Part shown: in pieces, positions 16,984-24,292 of the stretch
How the letters are laid out: every line of letters begins with the position of its first letter
Position numbering within the stretch: position 1 is the stretch's first letter
Assembly: GCA_020161015.1 (NCBI GenBank)
Contig: JAIUOT010000051.1
Span: 1 to 37,129 of the forward strand
DNA from: Actinomycetota bacterium
Lineage (GTDB): Bacteria > Actinomycetota > Actinomycetes > Propionibacteriales > Propionibacteriaceae
DNA: 37,129 bases
Reading direction: 5' to 3'
The notes under the pieces: model-generated
The model's database searches: none
Seen by the model: only the letters and a program-made list of their open reading frames with translations
What the model was told of the DNA's origin: nothing
Program-made: the position numbers and the translations under genes

Positions 16984-17795
16984 CCCGCTACCGCCTCGAC
17001 CTCGGCTACGACGGCACCGGCTTCCACGGGTGGGCGGCCCAGACCGGCCCGCGCACCGTGCAGGGCGAGCTGGAGTCGTGGATCGGCCGCGTGCTGCGGC
17101 TGCCCGCTCCCCCGGTGCTGGCGTGCGCGGGACGGACGGACGCCGGCGTCCACGCCCGCGGGCAGGTGGCGCACGTCGACCTCGACCTGCCCGGGCCCGA
17201 GGACGTGGCCGCCACGCTCCAGCGCCGGTTGCGTCGCGCCCTGCCCGAGGACCTCGCCGTGCACAGCGTGCGGGTGGCGCCGCCGGGGTTCGACGCGCGC
17301 TTCGCCGCGATCTGGCGCCGCTACGCCTACCGCCTGGCCGACCGGACCCTCGACCCACTGGTGCGGCACACCACGGCGACGGTCCGCGGCGAGGTCGACG
17401 TCGACCGGCTGAACGAGGCCGGCGCGGGGCTGCTCGGGCTGCACGACTTCGCCGCCTTCTGCCGGGCGCGCGAGGGCGCGACGACGATCCGCGAGCTCCA
17501 GGTGCTGCACGCCGCGCGCACCGGGGACGGCCGCGTCGAGATCGGCGTGCGGGCCGACGCGTTCTGCCACTCGATGGTGCGCTCCCTGGTGGGCGCCCTG
17601 GTGGAGGTGGGCACCGGGCGTCGCGACGGCGACTGGCTGCACGGTCTGCTGGAGGCGCCGGGGCGTGCGGGCGACGTGCCGGTGATGGCCGCGCGCGGGC
17701 TGGTGCTGGAGGAGGTCGGCTACCCGCCGGACGACCGGCTGGCCGACCGCGCACGCGAGGCGAGAGCGTTCCGGACCCTGGAGGAGCAGTCGTGA
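16980..17795 (+). CDS. truA: tRNA pseudouridine(38-40) synthase
   Basis: The 271-residue enzyme makes pseudouridine at positions 38-40 of the anticodon stem. The N-terminus RLDLGYDGTGFHGWAAQ is typical. The catalytic Asp54 lies in AGRTDAGVHARGQVAHVD. The later blocks FDARFAAIWRRYAYRL and DAFCHSMVRSLVGALVEVG complete the family pattern. In most actinobacteria truA directly follows rplQ; here it lies 17 kb away on the opposite strand between trmB and an rsmC-like gene, overlapping each by 4 nt (ATGA and GTGA). Confidence 0.96.
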   Translation: MTRYRLDLGYDGTGFHGWAAQTGPRTVQGELESWIGRVLRLPAPPVLACAGRTDAGVHARGQVAHVDLDLPGPEDVAATLQRRLRRALPEDLAVHSVRVAPPGFDARFAAIWRRYAYRLADRTLDPLVRHTTATVRGEVDVDRLNEAGAGLLGLHDFAAFCRAREGATTIRELQVLHAARTGDGRVEIGVRADAFCHSMVRSLVGALVEVGTGRRDGDWLHGLLEAPGRAGDVPVMAARGLVLEEVGYPPDDRLADRAREARAFRTLEEQS

Positions 17796-18394
17796 GCCAC
17801 TACTTCCACACCCCCACCGGCGAGGAGCACCGCCGCGAGGTGGGCATGCGGTTCTGGGACACCGACTGGACGTTCACCACCGCGGACGGGGTGTTCTCCG
17901 CAGACGGGCTCGACCTGGGCACGTCTGTGCTGCTGCGCGAGTCGGTGCCGCCGGCCGGGGCCACCCGGCTGCTCGACCTCGGCTGCGGGTACGGCGTGCT
18001 CGCCGTCGCGCTCGCCACCGCCTGCCCGGGGGCCGTGGTGGACGCCATCGACACCAACGCCCGCGCGCTGGAGCTGTGCGCGGCGAACGCCGCGGTCCAC
18101 GGCGTGGGCGACCGCGTCCGTCCGCTGGCGCCCGCGGACGCCGACCCGGACGCCCGCTACGACGAGATCTGGTCGAACCCGCCGATCCGGATCGGCAAGG
18201 CCGCCCTGCACGAGCTGCTGCTCACCTGGCTGCCGCGGCTCGTCCCGGGCGGGACGGCGCGCCTGGTGGTCGGCCGGAACCTCGGCGCGGACTCGCTCCA
18301 GGCCTGGCTCAACGCCTCGGGTTACCGCTGCGAGCGGGAGGCCAGCGCCAAGGGCTTCCGGGTGTTCTCCGTGCGTGCTGAATCCGCGCCGTAG
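17792..18394 (+). CDS. Class I SAM methyltransferase, RsmC-like (rRNA guanine-N2 type)
   Basis: The 200-residue protein has the SAM-binding motif LLDLGCGYG at residues 60-68. It also has the NPPI motif (SNPPIRIGK, residues 128-136) typical of enzymes that methylate the exocyclic amine of guanine in 16S/23S rRNA, as RsmC does at G1207. It matches only the catalytic half of E. coli RsmC, which is normal for the short actinobacterial form. The GTG at 17792 has GAGGAG 5 nt upstream and overlaps the truA stop by 4 nt. Together with trmB and truA it forms an RNA-modification operon. The exact target base is inferred. Confidence 0.85.
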   Translation: MSHYFHTPTGEEHRREVGMRFWDTDWTFTTADGVFSADGLDLGTSVLLRESVPPAGATRLLDLGCGYGVLAVALATACPGAVVDAIDTNARALELCAANAAVHGVGDRVRPLAPADADPDARYDEIWSNPPIRIGKAALHELLLTWLPRLVPGGTARLVVGRNLGADSLQAWLNASGYRCEREASAKGFRVFSVRAESAP

Positions 18395-18463
18395 CCCTCC
18401 CCGCGGGGGCCCGCGCGTCCTAGGCTTGCAGCGTCGCTCCCTACGAGAACAGAAGGGCAACGC

Positions 18464-18829
18464 ATGACTGAAGAGAACACCCCCAAGGAAGGCGCGGAAG
18501 GCTTCCTTGGCGGCCTGCTGGGCAAGGCCAAGGAGTTCGGCGAGAAGGCCAAGGACGTCGCCGGTGACGCCTTCGAGGCCGTGAAGGACTTCGCGGAGGA
18601 CCTGCCCGAGAACGCCCAGAAGCTTGCCGCCGACGCGTCCGCGGCGGCGAAGGACTTCGCAGAGGACCTGCCCGAGAACGCCCAGAAGCTCGCCGCCGGC
18701 GCCCAGAAGCTGGCCGGCGACGCTGTCGAGAAGGCCAAGGACCTCATCGACGGCGACGCCGCTGCGGCCGAGCCGCCGGCCCAGGCGCCCGCGGAGACCC
18801 CGGCCGAACCGCCGGCTCCGACCGCCTGA
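18464..18829 (+). CDS. Small helical protein with seven 11-residue amphipathic repeats (LEA/apolipoprotein-like)
   Basis: The 121-residue protein has no signal peptide or membrane segment. From residue 21 to 97 it reads as seven consecutive 11-mers, most ending in KD or QK: KAKEFGEKAKD, VAGDAFEAVKD, FAEDLPENAQK, LAADASAAAKD, FAEDLPENAQK, LAAGAQKLAGD, AVEKAKDLIDG. A 22-residue unit (FAEDLPENAQK plus the next block) is duplicated almost identically. The 11-mer period and A/K/D/E composition resemble group 3 LEA proteins and exchangeable apolipoproteins, which form long amphipathic helices. The tail is Pro/Ala-rich. AGAAGGG precedes the ATG, with TAGGCT (18421-18426) as a likely -10. A strong terminator follows, so it is a monocistron. 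Desiccation, membrane or lipid-droplet association are guesses. Confidence 0.8.
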   Translation: MTEENTPKEGAEGFLGGLLGKAKEFGEKAKDVAGDAFEAVKDFAEDLPENAQKLAADASAAAKDFAEDLPENAQKLAAGAQKLAGDAVEKAKDLIDGDAAAAEPPAQAPAETPAEPPAPTA

Positions 18830-18843
18830 CCCTGCCGTCCACG

Positions 18844-18882
18844 CAACGGGGTGCCCGATTCGGGCACCCCGTTGTACTTTTT
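18844..18882 (+). terminator. Strong Rho-independent terminator
   Basis: CAACGGGGTGCCCG (18844-18857) pairs perfectly with CGGGCACCCCGTTG (18861-18874) over an ATT loop and is followed by TACTTTTT. It ends the 11-mer-repeat gene and isolates the riboswitch operon from upstream transcription. Confidence 0.92.
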
Positions 18883-18919
18883 GGTTCACCCCTTGTCACG
18901 GCCACCGTCGCCACGGCCC

Positions 18920-19075
18920 ATGGGTTAGCCTGAGGCCACCTGAACCTTTGCAGGGGAACCCGGTGCAAGTCCGGGACTGACCCGCAACCGTGACGACGGC
19001 AGCTGCCGTCCAAGTCGGAATGCCTGCACAAGTTCTGGCTCATTCACACCCGTCGTGGCATACGGGCGAGCCGGA
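18920..19075 (+). ncRNA. Cobalamin riboswitch upstream of the ECF/transcobalamin-like operon
   Basis: The conserved core GGGGAACCCGGTGCAAGTCCGG...ACTGACCCGCAACCGTGA (18953-18992) matches the cobalamin aptamer, followed by the variable P6-type hairpin GACGGCAGCTGCCGTC and the closing AAGTCGGAATGCCTGC (19012-19026). TTTGCAGG before the core can pair with the CCTGCACAA after it. Downstream, GGCTC...CCCGT and ACGGG..GAGCC (19037-19072) form a two-part hairpin with loop CGTGGCA, placed like the P13 element of the expression platform. The ribosome binding site AAAGGA follows at 19116-19121. A TTAGCCT box near 18925 could be the -10. The aptamer is confident; whether control is translational is inferred. 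Confidence 0.92.
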
Positions 19076-19126
19076 CGCGCGCAGTTGGCCCCGGATCACC
19101 TGGAGGCCCCGCGCGAAAGGACTTCC

Positions 19127-20725
19127 GTGTTCAACTCATTCCGACGATCTCTGGCTGCCGGGTCTGCGGTCGTGATCGCACTGCTCGGCCTGCCCGCCGT
19201 CCCGACCGCCGACGCCGCGCCCGCCGCCGCCGACGCCACCCGGGCCGCCAACTACCTGGTGCGCAACCTGCCGAAGACCGCCGACGGCGTCGGTGCCTCG
19301 GCCACGGTCGCGCTCGGCCTGGCCACCGCCAACGACTGCACCTACGCGCCCGCGCTGCGCACGCTGGTGAGCCAGATGGAGAAGGGCGCGAAGGGCTACC
19401 TGTACCCGGGCAAGAAGCTCAACCCGGCCCGCGCGGCCAACCTGGCGATCGCCGTGGAGGCGCTGGGCCTCAACCCGCGCAAGTTCGCCGGCTACAACCT
19501 CGTCTCACTGGTCACCAAGGGCCTGCCGGCCGACGGCCGGATCGGCTCGTCGGACTCCGCGTTCAGCCAGAGCCTGGGCATCATCGCCCTCGACCGGGCC
19601 GACGCGACCATCCCGGTGACGCTGCTCACCAAGCTGCTCAGCCTCCAGGACGACACCGGCGCCTTCGGCTACGACTTCAACGGCTTCCAGGCCGACCCCG
19701 ACACCACCGGAATGGGGATCCTCGCGCTGCACGCCATCGGCCAGCTCGACCCGCAGGTGGATGCGGCGAAGGACTGGGCGGACGCCAACCAGCTCGAGGA
19801 CGGCTACTGGGCGAGCTACTCCCCCGTCGACTCCACCGGCCTGCTCGGCTCCGCGCTGGCCGCGGAGGGCGAGGACGTCTCCTCGGCCAAGACGTGGCTG
19901 GGCGGCGTGCAGAACAGTGACGGCGGATTCCCCAACTCGCTGGACGAGGGCACCGCATCGGACCTGATGGCCACCGTCGACGCGCTCTACCTGATCAGCG
20001 GCAAGAGCCTGCTCGACGCCTCGATCAACCTGGGCAAGTGCCCCAAGAACGCACCGAAGCTGCCGGCGGCCACCACCTCCTGCACCGGCGTGTGGGTGGT
20101 CGTCGATCGCGGGAACGGCCAGGAGACCGTGCGCTGCGCCACCAAGTACAGCACCGGCATCGCGGCGCTGAAGAGCGCTGGCTTCACGGTGGGCACCGAC
20201 GCGAGCAACTTCGTGAACCGGATCCAGGGGTTCCCGCTGGTTGTCGACACGACCTTCTCCAAGTACTGGGGCTACTGGCACGCAACGCCGAAGGCAGACG
20301 GCACCTGGGACACCTGGGTCGAGTACGGGGTTGGCGCTGCTGACGCGACCCCGAAGCAGGGCGATGTCGAGGGCTGGATCTATGGCCCCTGGCTCGGCGT
20401 GGGCGGCACCCCGAACCTCCTGACCCCGCCCGACGGCTACGCCGCGTCCCCGGTGCCGACGATCGAGAACCAGACCACCCCGGCCAGCACCACGCCGAAG
20501 GTGGGCGAGACCCTCGGAGCCGTCACCGGCACCTGGGATCCCGTCCCCGCCTTCAGCTACCGCTGGTACCGCAACGGCAGCTCGATCTCCGGGGCAACCA
20601 AGGCGACCTACAAGCTGACGAAGTACGACGTCGGCCGGGTGATCACGGTGAAGGTGACCGCGAAGCTCAGCGGGCACCAGACGGTGTCCCGCACGTCGCT
20701 TCCGACCGCGAAGGTCACCAAGTGA
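19127..20725 (+). CDS. Secreted transcobalamin-like protein: alpha/alpha barrel + DUF4430 domain + Ig-like tail
   Basis: The 532-residue protein is exported: RRSLAAGSAVVIALLGLPAVPTADA gives a signal peptide, with cleavage near residue 30. Residues about 35-310 form helical repeats of the prenyltransferase/squalene-cyclase type alpha/alpha barrel (LQDDTGAFGYDFNGF; VQNSDGGFPNSLDEGTASDLMATVDAL), with no cyclase DxDD motif. Residues about 318-425 are a DUF4430 (transcobalamin C-terminal-like) domain: CTGVWVVVD, a second Cys at CATKYS, ALKSAGF, and KYWGYWHA...W. Residues about 445-532 are an Ig-like repeat (VGETLGAVTGTWDP...SYRWYRNG...VTVKVTA). Barrel plus beta domain is the architecture of animal transcobalamin and intrinsic factor. 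The GTG at 19127 has AAAGGA 5 nt upstream, behind the cobalamin riboswitch. Corrinoid binding is strongly suggested but not proven. Confidence 0.85.
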   Translation: MFNSFRRSLAAGSAVVIALLGLPAVPTADAAPAAADATRAANYLVRNLPKTADGVGASATVALGLATANDCTYAPALRTLVSQMEKGAKGYLYPGKKLNPARAANLAIAVEALGLNPRKFAGYNLVSLVTKGLPADGRIGSSDSAFSQSLGIIALDRADATIPVTLLTKLLSLQDDTGAFGYDFNGFQADPDTTGMGILALHAIGQLDPQVDAAKDWADANQLEDGYWASYSPVDSTGLLGSALAAEGEDVSSAKTWLGGVQNSDGGFPNSLDEGTASDLMATVDALYLISGKSLLDASINLGKCPKNAPKLPAATTSCTGVWVVVDRGNGQETVRCATKYSTGIAALKSAGFTVGTDASNFVNRIQGFPLVVDTTFSKYWGYWHATPKADGTWDTWVEYGVGAADATPKQGDVEGWIYGPWLGVGGTPNLLTPPDGYAASPVPTIENQTTPASTTPKVGETLGAVTGTWDPVPAFSYRWYRNGSSISGATKATYKLTKYDVGRVITVKVTAKLSGHQTVSRTSLPTAKVTK

Positions 20726-21543
20726 GGCGTCTCCTCCTCGCGGCTGCGCTGACGGTTCCCCTCGCCGTCGGCGCGGCCGCGGCCGCGCCCGTCCAGGCCG
20801 CGCCGCTGCCGCAGGCCTCCGCCTGCAGCGGGGTCTGGGTGGTCGTCGACTACGGGTCGCTGGGCGGCACGAGCACGAAGTGCGCGACCAGCTACAGCAC
20901 GGGTGCGGCAGCCCTGAAGAGCGCCGGTTTCAGCATCGTGCTCGACGGCGGCTTCCTGCTGAAGATCAACGGCAAGCCGGGCAGCCCCGACATCAACAAG
21001 GCGTACTGGTCGTACTGGCAGGCGACGCGGTCCGAGGACGGCACCTACTCCAACTGGAAGTACTCCACCCTCGGGGCGAGCGCGTCCCACCCGACCAAGG
21101 GCAACGCGGAGGGCTGGCACTACCAGTCGCTGGACGGCGGGAACGTACCCCCGGGTGCCGCGCCGCCGGCCGAGGACACGTCCACCCCGTCCCCGACGCC
21201 GTCGCCGACGAAGACCACGACAAAGCCGAGTCCGAAGCCGACGAAGTCGGCGACCAGGAGCCCGAGCGCCAGCGCGACGGCCACGGCGACGAAGAGCGCG
21301 TCCGCCTCGGCCACCGCGAGCAGCACGCCGAGCGCTACCCCGACGCCGACCCCGACGCCGGCGGCGACGACCGCCACCCCGCTCGGGGCGGACGAGGCGA
21401 CGCCGATCGCCACCGAGGAGACCAGTCCCCCGCAGGACCCCGGCAGCGGCAGCCCGCTGGGCGCGCTCGTCGCCGGCGGGGTCGTCGTGGCCGGTGCCGC
21501 CGGCCTGGGCGGCTGGTGGCTGTGGAGAGGACGGAAGCCCTGA
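20722..21543 (+). CDS. Membrane-anchored DUF4430 (transcobalamin C-like) protein
   Basis: The 273-residue protein has a signal peptide (RRLLLAAALTVPLAVGAAAAAPVQA) and one DUF4430 domain at about residues 35-140. A Ser/Thr/Pro-rich stalk of about 80 residues follows, and then a C-terminal anchor GALVAGGVVVAGAAGLGGWWLW ending RGRKP. It would therefore stand outside the cell on a stalk. The domain is a clear paralogue of that in the upstream gene: CSGVWVVVD/CTGVWVVVD, KCATSYSTG/RCATKYSTG, ALKSAGF in both, and AYWSYWQA/KYWGYWHA. Both copies keep the same two cysteines, a likely disulfide. The GTG start overlaps the preceding stop by 4 nt (GTGA). A role as membrane receptor passing ligand to the ECF S component is inferred. 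Confidence 0.82.
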   Translation: MRRLLLAAALTVPLAVGAAAAAPVQAAPLPQASACSGVWVVVDYGSLGGTSTKCATSYSTGAAALKSAGFSIVLDGGFLLKINGKPGSPDINKAYWSYWQATRSEDGTYSNWKYSTLGASASHPTKGNAEGWHYQSLDGGNVPPGAAPPAEDTSTPSPTPSPTKTTTKPSPKPTKSATRSPSASATATATKSASASATASSTPSATPTPTPTPAATTATPLGADEATPIATEETSPPQDPGSGSPLGALVAGGVVVAGAAGLGGWWLWRGRKP

Positions 21544-22709
21544 ACCAGGTGCACCCGTGGGCGTGGTGGTGCTGGGCGATCGGTATCGGGATCGCCGTGA
21601 GTGGCACCACCAACCCGCTGCTGCTCGCGCTCGTCGCGACCGCGATGATCGCGGTCGTGATGCTGCGCCGCAGCGCCGCACCCTGGGCACGGTCGGTCCG
21701 CGCCTACCTGCTGCTGTCGCTGTTCGTGATCGGCATGCGGGTGTTCTTCCAGATCGTGCTGGGCGGCGGGCGGGGCGAGACCGTCCTGTTCGCCCTTCCC
21801 GAGATCCCGCTGCCCGCCTGGGCGGCGGGCATCCAGCTCGGTGGCACCGTCACCGCAGAGGCCCTGACCGCGACGCTGTACGACGCATTGCGGCTCGCGG
21901 TCATGCTGCTGTGCATCGGTGCCGCCAACGCCCTGGCCAACCCGCGCCAGGCGTTGCGGTCGGTCCCGGCCGCGCTGTACGAGGCATCGGTCGCCGTGGT
22001 GATCGCGCTGAGTGTGGCGCCGCAGCTGATCGAGAGCGTCCAGCGGGTACGCAGGGCGCGCCGCCTGCGCGGCGCGTCGTCGACCAGCCTGAAGGCGCTG
22101 GCCACGGTCGCCATGCCCGTGCTCGCGGACGCCATCGAACGCTCGATGTCGCTCGCGGCCGGCATGGAGGCGCGCGGCTTCGCCCGGACGCGTGGCCTGC
22201 CCACCCGGGGCACGCTGCCGCTCATGCTGGTCTCCTCGATGGCCGCCACCATCGGGGTCTTCCTGCTGCTCAGCACCTCCTGGTGGCAGCCAGCGCTGGG
22301 CCTGCTGGTGGCCGGCGTCACCGTGGCCGGCTTCGGCCTGCGGGCGGCCGGACGGCGGCTGCGGGTGACCACCTACCGTCCGCAGCCGTGGCGCGGGCGC
22401 GACACCCTCGTCGCCGCGACCGGCGTGCTGGCCGCCGTGCTCGTGCTCGGCCTCGGCTGGCTCGACCCCACCACGCTCAGCCCTGCGCTGGCCGCGATCC
22501 TCGACCCGGCGGCGCTGGCACCCACCACCGACCCGCTCGCCTGGCCGCAGCTCACCCTGCCGATGTTCGTGGTGATCGGCCTGGTGCTGGCTCCCGTCCC
22601 GCTCACCCGGGCGCGGAAGGTCGCCCAGACGGCCTCGACCCGCAACGACACCCGCGTCCGCTCGCTGCGGCCGCAGGTCGAGCGCCCGAAGGTGCCGGCA
22701 TGGCGGTGA
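21540..22709 (+). CDS. ECF transporter T component (CbiQ/EcfT family)
   Basis: The protein of about 389 residues is the membrane-embedded scaffold that couples ATPases to the substrate-binding S subunit. It begins LNQVHPWAWWCWAIG and has the two diagnostic Arg motifs on the coupling helices: ARRLRG (about 173-178) and MEARGF (209-214), which dock on the ATPases. Membrane segments lie at both ends; the C-terminal extra segments make it longer than the usual 250-270 residues. The start is uncertain. A CTG at 21540 overlaps the preceding stop (CTGA) and has GGAGAGG 9 nt upstream; GTGs at 21522 and 21549 are in frame but have poorer spacing. The gene overlaps the next by 10 nt. Confidence 0.88.
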   Translation: MNQVHPWAWWCWAIGIGIAVSGTTNPLLLALVATAMIAVVMLRRSAAPWARSVRAYLLLSLFVIGMRVFFQIVLGGGRGETVLFALPEIPLPAWAAGIQLGGTVTAEALTATLYDALRLAVMLLCIGAANALANPRQALRSVPAALYEASVAVVIALSVAPQLIESVQRVRRARRLRGASSTSLKALATVAMPVLADAIERSMSLAAGMEARGFARTRGLPTRGTLPLMLVSSMAATIGVFLLLSTSWWQPALGLLVAGVTVAGFGLRAAGRRLRVTTYRPQPWRGRDTLVAATGVLAAVLVLGLGWLDPTTLSPALAAILDPAALAPTTDPLAWPQLTLPMFVVIGLVLAPVPLTRARKVAQTASTRNDTRVRSLRPQVERPKVPAWR

Positions 22710-24292
22710 TCACCTTCGACCGGGTCTCCGTGACCTACCCGGAGGCCGACCGCCCCACGCTCGACCAGGTCTCGTTCGCCCTGCCCGAGGGCGACCTGTG
22801 CCTGGTGGTCGGCTCCACCGGCACCGGCAAGTCCACCCTGCTCGGCGCCATCAACGGCCTGGTGCCGCACTTCACCGGAGGCCTGCTGTCCGGCCGGGTG
22901 CTCGTGGACGGCCGCGACACCGCGCACCACCGTCCCCGCGACCTGGCCGACGTGGTCGGCTACGTGGGCCAGGACCCGCTGCGCGGGTTCGTCACCGACA
23001 CCGTCGAGGACGAGGTCGCCTACGGCATGGAACAGCTCGGCATCGACCCGGTCGCCATGCGCAAGCGCGTCGAGGAGACCCTCGACCTGGTGGGCATCGC
23101 CGACCTGCGGCGGCGTCCGCTCGTCGAGCTGTCGGGCGGCCAGCAGCAGCGGGTCGCGATCGCCGCCGTCCTCGCCGCCCAGCCCCGGGTGCTGGTGCTC
23201 GACGAGCCCACCTCGGCCCTCGACCCCACCGCTGCGCAGGACGTGCTGTCGGCCATCGCCACGCTCGTCCACGAGGTCGGGCTCACCGTCGTGCTGGCCG
23301 AGCACCGCCTCGAGCGGGTGATGCAGGCCGCCGACTCGATGATCTGGCTGCCCGGGGACGGCAGCCTCGTGCACGGCAGCCCGCGCGAGGTGCTCGCGCG
23401 CGCCACCGTCACTCCCCCGCTGGCCGAGCTGGCCCGCATCGTCGGGTGGGACGAGGTGCCCCTCAGCGTCCGCGAGGCCCGGCGGCGGGCGCTGGCCGAG
23501 GACCTCGCGCCGACCGCCCCCCGGCGCGCCCCCGCCAACGGACGGCCCGTCGCGCTCGCCGCGCGCGGCGTCGAGGTGCGCTTCGGCGACGTGGTGGCCG
23601 TCGACGGCGTCGACGTCGCCCTGCCGCAGGGCTCGGTGACCGCGCTGCTGGGACGCAACGGCGCCGGGAAGTCGTCGCTGCTGTGGGCCCTCCAGGGCGC
23701 GCTCACCTGCGCCGGGGAGATCACCGCCGGCGGCCAGGACCCCCGCCGCCTGTCCGCCGCGGAGGCAAGGCGGCTGGTGACACTCGTGCCGCAGACGGCC
23801 GCCGACCTGCTGTACCTGCCCACCGTGGCCGCGGAGTGTGCCCAGGCGGACGCCGAGAGCGACGCCGCCCCCGGAACGACGGCGGCGCTGCTCACCGCAC
23901 TCGGGGTGGACGTGCCCGACGAGCGCGACCCGCGGGACCTGTCGGAGGGCCAGCGGCTGGCCCTCGTGCTGGCCGTGCAGCTGGCGGCGCGGCCGCCCGT
24001 CCTGCTGCTCGACGAGCCGACGCGCGGCCTGGACTACCGCGCCAAGGCCGAGCTGCACCGGATCGTCGACCGCCTCGCCGCCACCGGGGTCGCGGTCGTG
24101 ATCAGCACCCACGACGTCGAGTTCGCCGCCCTCGCCAGCACCCGGACGCTACTGATGGCCGACGGCGAGATCATCGCCGAGGGCACCACCGCCGACCTGC
24201 TCACCTCCTCCCCCGCCTACGCCCCCCAGATGGCGAAGGTGTTCGCGCCCCTCCCTGTGCTCACGCCGGCCGACGTCCGCGGGGGGTTGTGA
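22700..24292 (+). CDS. ECF transporter fused double ATPase (EcfA-EcfA')
   Basis: The 530-residue protein has two ABC ATPase domains in one chain. Domain 1 has Walker A GSTGTGKST (38-46), signature LSGGQQQR (144-151), Walker B VLVLDEP (165-171) and the EcfA-type FVTDTVEDEVAYGMEQLGI segment. Domain 2 has Walker A GRNGAGKSS (about 318-326), a diverged signature LSEGQ and Walker B VLLLDEPTRGLD with a His switch STHD. ECF modules often use two different ATPases; here they are fused. It starts 10 nt inside the T component gene and its stop overlaps the S component start (TGATG). It powers import through the T/S complex. Confidence 0.93.
   Translation: MAVITFDRVSVTYPEADRPTLDQVSFALPEGDLCLVVGSTGTGKSTLLGAINGLVPHFTGGLLSGRVLVDGRDTAHHRPRDLADVVGYVGQDPLRGFVTDTVEDEVAYGMEQLGIDPVAMRKRVEETLDLVGIADLRRRPLVELSGGQQQRVAIAAVLAAQPRVLVLDEPTSALDPTAAQDVLSAIATLVHEVGLTVVLAEHRLERVMQAADSMIWLPGDGSLVHGSPREVLARATVTPPLAELARIVGWDEVPLSVREARRRALAEDLAPTAPRRAPANGRPVALAARGVEVRFGDVVAVDGVDVALPQGSVTALLGRNGAGKSSLLWALQGALTCAGEITAGGQDPRRLSAAEARRLVTLVPQTAADLLYLPTVAAECAQADAESDAAPGTTAALLTALGVDVPDERDPRDLSEGQRLALVLAVQLAARPPVLLLDEPTRGLDYRAKAELHRIVDRLAATGVAVVISTHDVEFAALASTRTLLMADGEIIAEGTTADLLTSSPAYAPQMAKVFAPLPVLTPADVRGGL

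Noticed and set aside
15739-17754. A 671-codon minus-strand reading ending in YccF
   Set aside because: The YccF gene has its own ribosome binding site at 16150-16160; the upstream part is antisense to trmB and truA and is Arg/Pro/Ala-rich shadow sequence.
19127-20060. Terpene/squalene cyclase or prenyltransferase
   Set aside because: The barrel has the repeat look of that fold but no DxDD or zinc-ligand set, is exported, and is fused to a DUF4430 domain behind a cobalamin riboswitch; a binding role fits better.
21150-21450. Repetitive DNA in the DUF4430 stalk as a separate repeat element
   Set aside because: It is codon-level low complexity from the Ser/Thr/Pro/Ala-rich linker and stays in frame.
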